DNA of 64,000 nucleotides from Pantoea cypripedii (lineage in GTDB: Bacteria > Pseudomonadota > Gammaproteobacteria > Enterobacterales > Enterobacteriaceae): assembly GCF_011395035.1 (NCBI RefSeq), contig NZ_CP024768.1:3157979-3221978 (forward strand). Direction: 5' to 3'. Both the position numbers and the translations under genes were made by a program. Below the pieces are notes generated by a model. That model did not search any database, was not told where the DNA came from, and saw only the letters and a program-made list of their open reading frames with translations. Every line of letters starts with the position of its first letter. The first letter of the stretch is position 1. Of this stretch, positions 9,031-16,978 are shown in pieces.

Positions 9031-9056
9031 CACCAATGAGATCGATCTCATTGGTG
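9031..9056. promoter_or_regulatory. Perfect 26-bp palindromic operator (probable LacI-family site)
   Basis: The half-site CACCAATGAGATC is followed directly by its exact reverse complement, centred between 9043 and 9044. It ends 15 bp upstream of the regulator start codon. Even-spaced perfect palindromes of this length are typical LacI/GalR operators. Confidence 0.8.
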
Positions 9057-9109
9057 CTTAACTTAATGGCGAACTGTGACAGCAACATCGCGCGGAGGTG
9101 ACAGAAAGA

Positions 9110-9133
9110 TGACAGCAGCCTTTACTGCTGTCA
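9110..9133 (-). terminator. Hairpin downstream of the DsrE-like pair
   Basis: A 9-bp stem (TGACAGCAG at 9110-9118 with its complement at 9125-9133) and a 6-nt loop. On the minus strand it is followed by TCTTTCTG, which is only moderately U-rich. It lies 8 bp after the stop of the second DsrE-like gene. Confidence 0.6.
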
Positions 9134-9140
9134 GGAGGGA

Positions 9141-9749
9141 TTACAACATCAGGAAAGCATACCCTTCGTTTTGCAGCGTAGCGACGGTAGTGCCACTGGA
9201 GAGTGTGTGCGTGACCATCGGGTCAATCCATTCGCGTTCCAGCTGATGGAAAGCCACCGACTGATCGCAAATTGACACCTTCACCCCGGCTTTTTCCAGT
9301 TCACTGATCAACTTCAGGTTGGGGTTATCCACGCCATACGCTTTACGGAACTGATCGTTGTTCAGCGCAGCGGGCACCGCATCGCTGTTAATCGATACCA
9401 CAAAATTCAGCTGATTCAACGGCACACCTGCGGCGTAATAAAGGTTAGTGACGCGCGCCACGCGTTCCAGCCCGAGGTTCGGCTGGCGGATATCCCCTTC
9501 GTTACGGTTAATCTGGAAGACAATTTTGTTGCTCAGACCCGGTGTACTGCCTGGGTTAAACGCGGGCGTGTTCACAAAATGAATCTTGCCGTAACCAGCG
9601 ATGGCGGGTGTGCTCCAGAAATCGGCTGGTTCGGTTTTTTTATCCGCAAACTTGTCGCTGACTTTATCAACAAGGTCGGGAAGCTGAAGCACATTACCGC
9701 CGATAAAACCGGCCAGTGCTGCCACTACAATGTATGTCGCTGGACGCAT
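9141..9749 (-). CDS. DsrE-like envelope protein, second of a tandem pair
   Basis: A 202-residue protein with an N-terminal hydrophobic segment (about residues 5-22, YIVVAALAGFIGGNVLQL) that is a membrane anchor or uncleaved signal. The rest resembles the DsrE/DsrF-like fold: SNKIVFQINRNEGDI, GLERVARVTNLY, VVSINSD and GVKVSICDQSVAFH, with one conserved Cys in the last block. DsrE-family proteins often take part in sulfur relay, but a substrate cannot be assigned here. It is a close paralogue of the gene just upstream. ATG at 9749 has an AGGAGA site; an in-frame start at 9764 lacks one. Confidence 0.8.
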   Translation of the reverse strand: MRPATYIVVAALAGFIGGNVLQLPDLVDKVSDKFADKKTEPADFWSTPAIAGYGKIHFVNTPAFNPGSTPGLSNKIVFQINRNEGDIRQPNLGLERVARVTNLYYAAGVPLNQLNFVVSINSDAVPAALNNDQFRKAYGVDNPNLKLISELEKAGVKVSICDQSVAFHQLEREWIDPMVTHTLSSGTTVATLQNEGYAFLML

Positions 9750-9782
9750 TTCACTTCTCCTCAACCATCATCAAAAAGCCTG

Positions 9783-10388
9783 TTACATTTGCAGCCATGC
9801 ATAGCCCTGATTTTGCAGCGTCGACACCGTCGTCGGGCTGGAGAGCGCATGGATCACCGATTTGTCGATCCAGTCATTGGGGTAGTGATGAAACGCCACC
9901 GACTGGTCGCATACTGACACCTTCACCCCCTGCTTATTCAGCTCCGCAATCAGCGGCAGGTTGGGGTTTTCAGTGCCGTAAAATTGTTTGAAATGCGCGT
10001 TATCCAGCATCGCCGGGGTCGCATCACCGGTCACTGACACCACAAAGTGCAGTTGTTCCGCCGGGACCCCCGAGGCGATATACAGATTCACCACCCTGGC
10101 CACACGCTCCAGTCCGAGGTTGGGCCGGGCGATATCTCCTTCATTTTTAGTGAGTTGGAATACGATTTTATTGCTCAGTCCAGCCACTGGTTTAAAGGCG
10201 GCGTCGGGTTCGTAATGGATTTTGCCGTAGCCATTGATCCCCGGCGTGCTCCAGAATCCTGCCGGGTCGCTCGGTGGCGAAGAAAAGTGGTTAACGACTC
10301 GCTGATAGAGGTCATCACTTTTACTGGCAACAGCACCAACAAAGCCGCCGACGATCGCAATCAGGGCATAGGAGACAACAGAACGCAT
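9783..10388 (-). CDS. DsrE-like envelope protein, first of a tandem pair
   Basis: A 201-residue paralogue of the following gene, with the same order: N-terminal hydrophobic anchor (about residues 5-22), then PAGFWSTPGINGYGKIHY, SNKIVFQLTKNEGDI, GLERVARVVNLY and KVSVCDQSVAFHHY with its single conserved Cys. The genes are 33 bp apart on the same strand, which fits tandem duplication and cotranscription. ATG at 10388 follows GGAGAG at suitable distance and is preferred over 10427. The function is not known. Confidence 0.8.
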   Translation of the reverse strand: MRSVVSYALIAIVGGFVGAVASKSDDLYQRVVNHFSSPPSDPAGFWSTPGINGYGKIHYEPDAAFKPVAGLSNKIVFQLTKNEGDIARPNLGLERVARVVNLYIASGVPAEQLHFVVSVTGDATPAMLDNAHFKQFYGTENPNLPLIAELNKQGVKVSVCDQSVAFHHYPNDWIDKSVIHALSSPTTVSTLQNQGYAWLQM

Positions 10389-11106
10389 AGGCACTCTCCG
10401 GCAGGTAGTCGCAGTCCGTTTGAACAATGTGCTTTATCTATACCACACCAGGACAACGCCTAAAGCCGCCGGTTTTAGCGGCTGTGCGCGGTTTCATTGC
10501 AGGAAAAATAATTAGCGCGGCTCATTGAATAGCAACGCTGATGAAGGAACGCTGGCGAGTTGATGAATGGCTGGATGGAAGTTTTGCCGGGGAAACCGAT
10601 TGTCATGACTATCAATGATGGGAAATATGACCATCCTTTTATGCAGTTCCGTGCTTAACCTTTTGCGTCATGATTAATAATGTCGATGGATAAATCAGGC
10701 CATCCGCGCATGCTCTGCGCTATTTTTCAGAGTAAACCTGGAAAGATTCATGCCAGATTCAATAATTTTGAGTAACTTTACCCGAATTTACGTTCACCCT
10801 GGCGTAATAAACCGGCAAATGGCGCATTTGTCTTATTCAAATTTTTGCTACTTTTTTCGCCATGCGTCAGCAACATTTTGCATTTATCTCATTTCGTGCG
10901 TGCGCTTGCTTGTACGATAAGTCTGGTTAAGATAAAAAACCTATCCGTTCCAATATCGGCCTGGTCAGCATAAATGCTGCCCCTACGGGCGTAGGGTGCG
11001 AATTCATTCGCACCGGGAGATTGATGTTCGGGACGGTAGCGACCAAAACAGAACATTTGCACCACTTACCAGTCCAATTTCAGGTCACTCGTAACAGGAT
11101 CAAGGC
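10389..11106. other. 0.7-kb intergenic region with no convincing gene
   Basis: This stretch separates the DsrE-like pair from bepA and should hold both divergent promoters. It has AT-rich tracts around 10640-10900 and one family-2 repeat (annotated separately). Short open frames near 10541-10656 encode at most about 37 residues and match nothing I recognise. No tRNA or clear sRNA structure was seen. Confidence 0.6.
10981..11014. repeat. Extragenic palindrome, family 2
   Basis: Two linked inverted repeats: CCCTACG at 10981-10987 with CGTAGGG at 10990-10996, then GGTGCGAAT at 10995-11003 with its complement at 11006-11014. The same arrangement (a GTAGGG arm joined to a GGTGCGCAT-type palindrome) occurs at 17625-17675. 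Confidence 0.7.
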
Positions 11107-12573
11107 ATGTTTAACCGGTTGAAGAAATCAGTGCTGGCAGCCCTTATTCCTGCGCTGCTGCTCACACCCGCGCTGAGTGCCCGCGCCGATGTGAGCGATT
11201 CTCTGCCCGATATGGGTACCACGGCGGGCGCAACGCTATCCATTAATCAGGAATTGCAGATCGGCGATTTCTATGTACGCCAGCTGCGTGCCAGCGCCCC
11301 GCTGATCAACGATCCCTTGCTGAATCAATATATCAACCAACTCGGGCAGCGACTGGTTGCACATGCCGACTCGGTTCGCACCCCGTTTCATTTTTATCTG
11401 ATCCAGAATGATGAGCTGAACGCCTTCGCCTTCTTTGGTGGCAATGTGGTGCTGCACTCGGCGTTGTTTCGCTTCACCGATAACGAAAGCCAGCTGGCAT
11501 CGGTAATGGCGCACGAAATCTCGCACGTCACCCAACGCCATCTGGCACGCGCCATGGAAGAACAGAAACGCAATGCGCCGCTGACCTGGGTCGGTGCGCT
11601 GGGTTCGATTTTGCTGGCGATTGCTAACCCACAGGCGGGTATGGCCGGGCTGATGGGCACCCTTGCCGGGACGCAACAGGGGATGATCAGCTTTACCCAA
11701 AGCAATGAACAGGAAGCGGACCGCATCGGTATTCAGGTGCTGCAGCGTGCCGGGTTTGATCCCCAGGCAATGCCCACTTTCCTGCAAAAGCTGGCGGATC
11801 AAAGCCGCTTCTCGTCCAAACCCCCGGAAATTCTGCTGACGCACCCCCTGCCTGACAGCCGTCTGGCAGATGCGCGTAACCGCGCTAACCAGATGCGTCC
11901 GGTCGTGGTGCAGTCTTCACAGGATTTTTATATGGCGAAAGTGCGCGCACTCGGCATGTACTCCACCGGCCAGAATCAGCTGACTGATGAGCTGCTTAAT
12001 CAATACGCCAAAGGCAACAGCCGTGAGCAGCAGGCATCGCAGTACGGCAAAGCGGTGCAGTTTTTGCAGGCCAAAAGCTTTGATAACGCGAAGAAAATTA
12101 TTACGCCGATGCTGGCAAAACAGCCGGATAACGTCTGGTTTCTCGATATTATGTCCGACATTGATATCGGTCTGAATCAACCCCAGCAGGCCATCAACAT
12201 GCTGAGCAGCGCCAAAGGCAGCAACAGCAATGCGGTGATTCAGCTCAACCTGGCGAACGCCTATGTTGAAGCCAAACAACCCGCCAATGCCAGCCGCATC
12301 CTCAATCGTTATACCTGGTCGCACCCGGATGATCCTAATGGCTGGGATCTGCTGGCGCAGGCTTCCGCCGCCCAGGGTTTGCAGGATGAGGAACTTTCCG
12401 CGCGCGCGGAAGGCCTGGCGTTGAATGGTCAGATGGATCAGGCCATCCGGGCACTCAGCAGCGCCAGCGCCCAGGTGCCGCTCGGCAGTCTGAAACAGGC
12501 GCGTTATGATGCGCGCATCGACCAATTTCGTGAGCTGCAAAAACGCTTCCGTCAGTATCAAAAAGGATCGTAA
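11107..12573 (+). CDS. bepA: BepA, periplasmic beta-barrel assembly-enhancing metalloprotease/chaperone
   Basis: A 488-residue M48-family zinc protease (E. coli BepA/YfgC is 487 aa). A signal peptide covers about residues 1-27. The zinc site is HEISH at 136-140 with a third ligand in EQEAD near 201-205, and the C-terminal part (about 300-480) is a TPR region. BepA promotes LptD maturation and degrades stalled outer-membrane proteins at the BAM complex. The next gene, yfgD, begins 2 bp after its stop, so the two form an operon as in E. coli. Confidence 0.96.
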   Translation: MFNRLKKSVLAALIPALLLTPALSARADVSDSLPDMGTTAGATLSINQELQIGDFYVRQLRASAPLINDPLLNQYINQLGQRLVAHADSVRTPFHFYLIQNDELNAFAFFGGNVVLHSALFRFTDNESQLASVMAHEISHVTQRHLARAMEEQKRNAPLTWVGALGSILLAIANPQAGMAGLMGTLAGTQQGMISFTQSNEQEADRIGIQVLQRAGFDPQAMPTFLQKLADQSRFSSKPPEILLTHPLPDSRLADARNRANQMRPVVVQSSQDFYMAKVRALGMYSTGQNQLTDELLNQYAKGNSREQQASQYGKAVQFLQAKSFDNAKKIITPMLAKQPDNVWFLDIMSDIDIGLNQPQQAINMLSSAKGSNSNAVIQLNLANAYVEAKQPANASRILNRYTWSHPDDPNGWDLLAQASAAQGLQDEELSARAEGLALNGQMDQAIRALSSASAQVPLGSLKQARYDARIDQFRELQKRFRQYQKGS

Positions 12574-12575
12574 TC

Positions 12576-12923
12576 ATGGTGACCATTTATCATAATCCGC
12601 GTTGCAGCAAGAGCCGGGAAACCCTCGCGCTCCTGCAACAGCAGGGCGTGCAGCCGGAAGTGGTGCTGTATCTGGAGACCCCACCAGACGTCACTACGCT
12701 GAAAACGTTGCTGAAAAAACTTGGGATGACCAGCGCGCGTGAACTGATGCGCCGTAAAGAAGATCTGTATAAATCGCTGGAATTAGCCAACCCGGATCTG
12801 AGTGAAGATCAGCTGCTTCAGGCGCTGGCGGATAATCCGAAACTGATCGAAAGGCCGATTGTAATTAAGGGTGAGCAGGCGCGTCTCGGTCGCCCGCCGG
12901 AAGCGGTGCTGGAGATTATTTAA
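12576..12923 (+). CDS. yfgD: YfgD, ArsC-family (thioredoxin-fold) protein
   Basis: A 115-residue member of the glutaredoxin-dependent arsenate reductase family. The N-terminus IYHNPRCSKSRETL has the family's active Cys at residue 10. The family's basic and proline-containing blocks are also visible (MRRKEDLYK, LIERPIVI). In E. coli yfgD also follows bepA. It is not in an ars operon, so a role in arsenate resistance is unproven. Its end overlaps the convergent hda gene by 4 bp. Confidence 0.92.
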   Translation: MVTIYHNPRCSKSRETLALLQQQGVQPEVVLYLETPPDVTTLKTLLKKLGMTSARELMRRKEDLYKSLELANPDLSEDQLLQALADNPKLIERPIVIKGEQARLGRPPEAVLEII

Positions 12924-13621
12924 AGCCCCAGCGCTTCTTTAACAAAGGGAATGGTGAGTTTGCGTTGTGCGCTGATTGAGGCGCGATCCAGTCTGTCGAG
13001 TGTGTCAAACAGGGTGCGCATTTCACGGTCAAGGCGTTTCAGCAGGAAACGCCCGACATCCTCCGGCAATTCAAATCCACGTATCCCGGCCCGCAGCTGC
13101 ATCGCCTGCAATTTGTCGTCATCCGACAGCGGTTGCAGGCGGTAGATCTGGCCCCAGTCGAGGCGTGATGCCAGGTCTGGCAGCCCCAGATTAAGCTGGC
13201 GCGGTGGACGATCGCCGGTGATCAACAAACGGGTTTTGCCAATTTCCAGAATGCGGTTGTAAAGATCAAAGATCGCCATTTCCCACTCGGCATCTCCGGC
13301 AATGCATTCGATATTGTCGATGCACACCAGCGCCAGATGCTCCATCCCTTCCAGCACGTCGGGGACAAACCAGGTGCGTTTATCCAGCGGGACGTAACCC
13401 ACCGCCTCACCACGCGCCGACATTTCCGCGCAGGCCGCATGCAGCAGATGGCTGCGACCACCGCCTTCGCGGGACCAGAAATAGAGATAGCTGCCGTGTT
13501 GCTGCACCAGCGCGCCCTGTAGCGCGGCAAGGAGGGACGGATTTTCCCCCGGCCAGAAGCTGGCAAAGGTTTCGTCATCGGGTAAATAAAGTGGCAGTGA
13601 AAGCTGTGCCGGCGTGTTCAG
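12920..13621 (-). CDS. hda: Hda, DnaA-ATP hydrolysis regulator (probable CTG start)
   Basis: An AAA+ protein homologous to DnaA domain III that, with the DNA-loaded sliding clamp, stimulates ATP hydrolysis on DnaA. The N-terminal clamp-binding motif QLSLPL lies near residue 6. A degenerate P-loop (REGGGRSHLL) and LVCIDNIECI (Walker B-like) follow. A CTG at 13621 followed by NTPAQLSLPL, with GAGGTG upstream, gives 233 residues, the E. coli length. E. coli hda has been reported to use a CUG start. An ATG at 13708 would add 29 poorly conserved residues. The gene follows uraA as in E. coli. Confidence 0.92.
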   Translation of the reverse strand: MNTPAQLSLPLYLPDDETFASFWPGENPSLLAALQGALVQQHGSYLYFWSREGGGRSHLLHAACAEMSARGEAVGYVPLDKRTWFVPDVLEGMEHLALVCIDNIECIAGDAEWEMAIFDLYNRILEIGKTRLLITGDRPPRQLNLGLPDLASRLDWGQIYRLQPLSDDDKLQAMQLRAGIRGFELPEDVGRFLLKRLDREMRTLFDTLDRLDRASISAQRKLTIPFVKEALGL

Positions 13622-13687
13622 AAGCACCTCAGGGTATGAACGGGCAGAAAACCGGGCAAGTTTAACATGATCCTTGCCAGAGATGAA

Positions 13688-13705
13688 CCGGGCTTCCCTG
13701 CCCGG
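13688..13705 (-). terminator. Hairpin between uraA and hda
   Basis: CCGGGC at 13688-13693 pairs with GCCCGG at 13700-13705. On the minus strand only TTCAT follows, so it is a weak terminator at best. It probably lets some upp-uraA transcription run into hda. Confidence 0.5.
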
Positions 13706-13714
13706 CAAAGACGC

Positions 13715-14998
13715 TTAGGATTCGCGTTGTTCTTCAGCGTCCAGCACCACTTCTTCCGGGCGTAACAGGCTGATTACGCGGAAGATCAGGCTGAGTGCCA
13801 CACCGACGATGGTCGCCAGCGCCATGCCTTTCAGCTCGGCAGCACCGATATGGACTTTCGCGCCACTGACGCCGATGATCAGGATCACCGAGGTGAGGAT
13901 CAGGTTCTGTGCTTTGTTGTAATCCACTTTGGATTCAATCAGCACACGGATACCGGAGGCACCGATCACCCCGTACAGCAGCAAAGAGACGCCCCCCATG
14001 ACCGGTACCGGGATCGCCTGAATCGCCGCCGCCAGTTTGCCGACGCAGGACAGCAGAATCGCCAGAATCGCCGCACCACCGATCACCCAGGTGCTGTAGA
14101 CGCGGGTAATCGCCATCACGCCAATGTTTTCACCGTAGGTGGTGTTCGGCGTCGAACCGAAGAACCCGGAGATCATGGTGGAAAGACCGTTGGCAAACAT
14201 CGAGCGATGCAGGCCGGGATCGCGGATCAGATCTTTTTTGACGATATTCGCCGTCACCACCAGGTGACCAACGTGCTCGGCAATCACCACCAGCGCCGCA
14301 GGCAGAATGGTCAGCATCGCTGCCCACTCGAAGCGCGGGGTGTAAAAAGTTGGCAGCGCGAACCAGGGGGCATTGGCCACCGAAGCCCAGTTGACGATCC
14401 CCACAAAGGAAGAGAGCGCATAGCCTACCAGCACGCCAATCAGAATCGGGATAATGGCGAAGAAACCACGGAACAGCACCGAACCGAACACGGTAACACC
14501 GAGGGTGACCATTGAGATAAAGACGGTGGTGCCATCAGGTGAGGTGCCTTCAGCGGGTAATAACCCGGCCATATTGGCCGCCACACCCGCCAGCTCCAGA
14601 CCGATAACCGCGACAATCGCGCCCATCGCTGCCGGTGGGAACATCACGTCCAGCCAGCCGGTACCGGCTTTTTTCACAATCAATGCCACGACACAGAACA
14701 GGAAGCCACAGAGGATAAAGCCCCCCAGCGCCACTTCATAACCCAGCGGCAGCAGCAGCAACACGGGCGAAATAAAGGCAAAACTGGAGCCAAGATAGGC
14801 CGGAATTTTGCCTTTACAGATAAACAGATACAGCAGCGTACCGACACCGTTAAACAGCAACACCGTGGCCGGGTTGATGTGAAACAGAATCGGCACCAGC
14901 ACGGTGGCGCCAAACATGGCGAACAGGTGCTGTAAGCTGAGTGGAATAGTTTTGAGTAGCGGCGGTCGTTCGTTAACGCCGATGGCGCGACGGGTCAT
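13715..14998 (-). CDS. uraA: UraA, uracil:proton symporter
   Basis: A 427-residue inner-membrane NCS2-family transporter, similar in length to E. coli UraA (429 aa), with about 14 hydrophobic segments. The N-terminus RRAIGVNERPPLLKTIPLSLQHLFAMFG and the GGTSxTTYGENIG-type motif (here GSTPNTTYGENIGVMAITRV) are family hallmarks. It imports uracil for the uracil phosphoribosyltransferase encoded upstream by upp. A terminator-like hairpin lies between the two genes. Confidence 0.96.
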   Translation of the reverse strand: MTRRAIGVNERPPLLKTIPLSLQHLFAMFGATVLVPILFHINPATVLLFNGVGTLLYLFICKGKIPAYLGSSFAFISPVLLLLPLGYEVALGGFILCGFLFCVVALIVKKAGTGWLDVMFPPAAMGAIVAVIGLELAGVAANMAGLLPAEGTSPDGTTVFISMVTLGVTVFGSVLFRGFFAIIPILIGVLVGYALSSFVGIVNWASVANAPWFALPTFYTPRFEWAAMLTILPAALVVIAEHVGHLVVTANIVKKDLIRDPGLHRSMFANGLSTMISGFFGSTPNTTYGENIGVMAITRVYSTWVIGGAAILAILLSCVGKLAAAIQAIPVPVMGGVSLLLYGVIGASGIRVLIESKVDYNKAQNLILTSVILIIGVSGAKVHIGAAELKGMALATIVGVALSLIFRVISLLRPEEVVLDAEEQRES

Positions 14999-15035
14999 TC
15001 AGTCATCCCCTTGAGTTGTGTTGTACTTTTTTGCC

Positions 15036-15062
15036 AAAAAAAAGCCGACTCTCTGGCCGGCT
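15036..15062 (-). terminator. Terminator/attenuator between upp and uraA
   Basis: AGCCG at 15043-15047 pairs with CGGCT at 15058-15062, and eight T residues follow on the minus strand (A at 15036-15043). It lies 7 bp after the upp stop and can lower uraA expression relative to upp. Confidence 0.7.
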
Positions 15063-15069
15063 GCTTTAT

Positions 15070-15696
15070 TTATTTGGTTCCGAAAATCTTATCACCGGCA
15101 TCGCCGAGACCAGGAATAATGTAGCCCTTCTCGTTCAGGCCTTTATCAATAGACGCGGTGTACAGCTCAACATCCGGGTGCGCTTTTTCCAGCGCGGCAA
15201 TCCCTTCCGGTGCCGCCACCAGCACCAGCACCTTGATGCTGTTACAACCGGCTTTTTTCAGCAGGTCGATGGTGGCGATCATTGACCCACCGGTCGCCAG
15301 CATCGGGTCAACCACCAGCGCCATGCGTTCTTCAATGTTGGAAACCAGTTTCTGGAAGTACGGCACCGGCTCCAGGGTCTCTTCATCACGATAGACCCCC
15401 ACCACGCTGATACGCGCGCTCGGTACGTGCTCCAGCACCCCTTCCATCATGCCAAGACCGGCACGCAGAATCGGCACCACGGTAATTTTTTTGCCTTTGA
15501 TTTGTTCGATTTCTACCGGACCGTTCCAGCCTTCAATGGTGACACGTTCGGTTGCCAGGTCGGCAGTGGCTTCATAAGTCAACAGGCTGCCTACTTCCGA
15601 GGCCAGTTCGCGGAATCGCTTGGTGCTGACATCATGCTCACGCATCAGGCCCAGTTTATGTTTGACCAGCGGGTGTTTGACTTCCACGATCTTCAT
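15070..15696 (-). CDS. upp: Upp, uracil phosphoribosyltransferase
   Basis: A 208-residue cytoplasmic enzyme (E. coli Upp is 208 aa) that converts uracil and PRPP to UMP and pyrophosphate. The PRPP-binding loop reads LVVDPMLATGGSMIATIDLL, and the C-terminal uracil-binding region YIIPGLGDAGDKIFGT is intact. A GGGAG site precedes the ATG. It heads the upp-uraA salvage operon and is divergent from purM. Its leader has the features of UTP-sensitive initiation. Confidence 0.97.
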   Translation of the reverse strand: MKIVEVKHPLVKHKLGLMREHDVSTKRFRELASEVGSLLTYEATADLATERVTIEGWNGPVEIEQIKGKKITVVPILRAGLGMMEGVLEHVPSARISVVGVYRDEETLEPVPYFQKLVSNIEERMALVVDPMLATGGSMIATIDLLKKAGCNSIKVLVLVAAPEGIAALEKAHPDVELYTASIDKGLNEKGYIIPGLGDAGDKIFGTK

Positions 15697-15724
15697 GAGT
15701 GTTCTCCCGGAATTGTGTTGAGCG

Positions 15725-15746
15725 AAAAAAAAATCGCCGGATTATA
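15725..15746 (-). promoter_or_regulatory. upp promoter -10 and T-tract start region
   Basis: On the minus strand TATAAT (15741-15746) is followed after about six bases by GATTTTTTTTTC (nine T at 15725-15733). The same layout in E. coli upp supports UTP-dependent reiterative transcription, in which high UTP makes polymerase slip on the T tract and abort. Confidence 0.75.
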
Positions 15747-15857
15747 CCGCCTTTTTTCCGCGACGCCATATGTCATTGGTCAATACAACGCCCTGCTCCC
15801 TCCGGGATTAAGGATTAGCGAAAAAGCGGTACTGTGCAAAGGCGGCGTGAGATGGGA

Positions 15858-15873
15858 CTCGCAAACGTTTGCC
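15858..15873. promoter_or_regulatory. PurR operator upstream of purM
   Basis: GCAAACGTTTGC at 15861-15872 is a perfect 12-bp palindrome matching the core of the PurR consensus. It lies 65 bp before the purM start, with a candidate -10 TAGAAT at 15882-15887. PurR with hypoxanthine or guanine represses purine biosynthesis genes. Confidence 0.88.
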
Positions 15874-15937
15874 TGCGCTGGTAGAATTACGCCGCTTTAT
15901 TTTAACCACCAACCGCAACTCGCGTGGGGATTCCGCA

Positions 15938-16978
15938 GTGACCGACAAGACCTCTCTCAGCTACAAAGACGCCGGTGTAGATATTGACGCTGGTAACGCT
16001 CTGGTTGACCGTATCAAAGGCGTAGTGAAAAAGACCCGCCGCCCGGAAGTGATGGGTGGACTGGGTGGCTTTGGCGCGCTTTGTGCGCTGCCGCAGAAAT
16101 ACCGCGAGCCAGTGCTGGTTTCCGGCACCGACGGCGTTGGCACCAAGCTGCGTCTGGCGATGGATCTTAAACGCCATGACAGCATCGGTATCGACCTGGT
16201 GGCGATGTGCGTGAATGACCTGGTGGTACAAGGCGCTGAGCCGCTGTTCTTCCTCGACTACTATGCCACCGGCAAGCTGGACGTGGATACCGCAGCATCG
16301 GTCATCACCGGTATCGCGGAAGGTTGTCTGCAATCGGGTTGTGCGCTGGTCGGTGGTGAAACCGCTGAAATGCCGGGCATGTACCACGGTGAAGATTACG
16401 ACGTGGCCGGTTTCTGCGTTGGCGTGGTGGAAAAATCAGAAATCATCGACGGCTCGAAAGTGCAGGATGGCGATGTGCTGATTGCGCTGGGTTCCAGCGG
16501 TCCACACTCCAATGGTTATTCGCTGGTGCGTAAAATCCTCCAGGTGAGCCAGACCGATCCGGAAAGCAAACAGCTGGAAGGTAAATCGCTGGCCGATCAT
16601 CTGCTGGCCCCGACCCGCATCTACGTGAAAAACATCCTCAGCCTGATCGAACAGGTTGACGTGCACGCCATTGCGCACCTCACCGGTGGCGGCTTCTGGG
16701 AAAACATTCCGCGCGTACTGCCGGACAACACCCAGGCGGTGCTGGAAGAGAGCAGCTGGCAGTGGCCGGCGGTGTTTGGCTGGTTGCAGCAGGCAGGTAA
16801 CGTTAGCCGTCATGAAATGTACCGCACCTTTAACTGCGGCGTGGGCATGGTGATTGCGCTGAGCGCGGCTGAAGCCGACAAGGCAATCCAGCTGATGACC
16901 GCCGCAGGTGAGCAGGCGTGGAAAATCGGTGTGATCAAAGCTTCTGACTCCGAAGAGCGTGTGGTCATTAACCCATGA
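15938..16978 (+). CDS. purM: PurM, phosphoribosylaminoimidazole synthetase (AIR synthetase)
   Basis: A 346-residue enzyme of purine biosynthesis that closes FGAM to AIR with ATP. The sequence is near-identical in layout to E. coli PurM, including SGTDGVGTKLRLAMD and the glycine-rich GGETAEMPGMYH. GTG at 15938 is chosen because the product then begins (M)TDKTSLSYKDAGVDIDAGN as in E. coli, whose gene also starts with GTG. The frame stays open 69 bp further upstream into the PurR box, so that part is not coding. purN overlaps its end by 4 bp. Confidence 0.96.
   Translation: MTDKTSLSYKDAGVDIDAGNALVDRIKGVVKKTRRPEVMGGLGGFGALCALPQKYREPVLVSGTDGVGTKLRLAMDLKRHDSIGIDLVAMCVNDLVVQGAEPLFFLDYYATGKLDVDTAASVITGIAEGCLQSGCALVGGETAEMPGMYHGEDYDVAGFCVGVVEKSEIIDGSKVQDGDVLIALGSSGPHSNGYSLVRKILQVSQTDPESKQLEGKSLADHLLAPTRIYVKNILSLIEQVDVHAIAHLTGGGFWENIPRVLPDNTQAVLEESSWQWPAVFGWLQQAGNVSRHEMYRTFNCGVGMVIALSAAEADKAIQLMTAAGEQAWKIGVIKASDSEERVVINP

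Noticed and set aside
10541..10656. Short open frames of 25-37 codons in the DsrE-bepA gap
   Set aside because: No convincing ribosome site and no similarity recognised; treated as intergenic.
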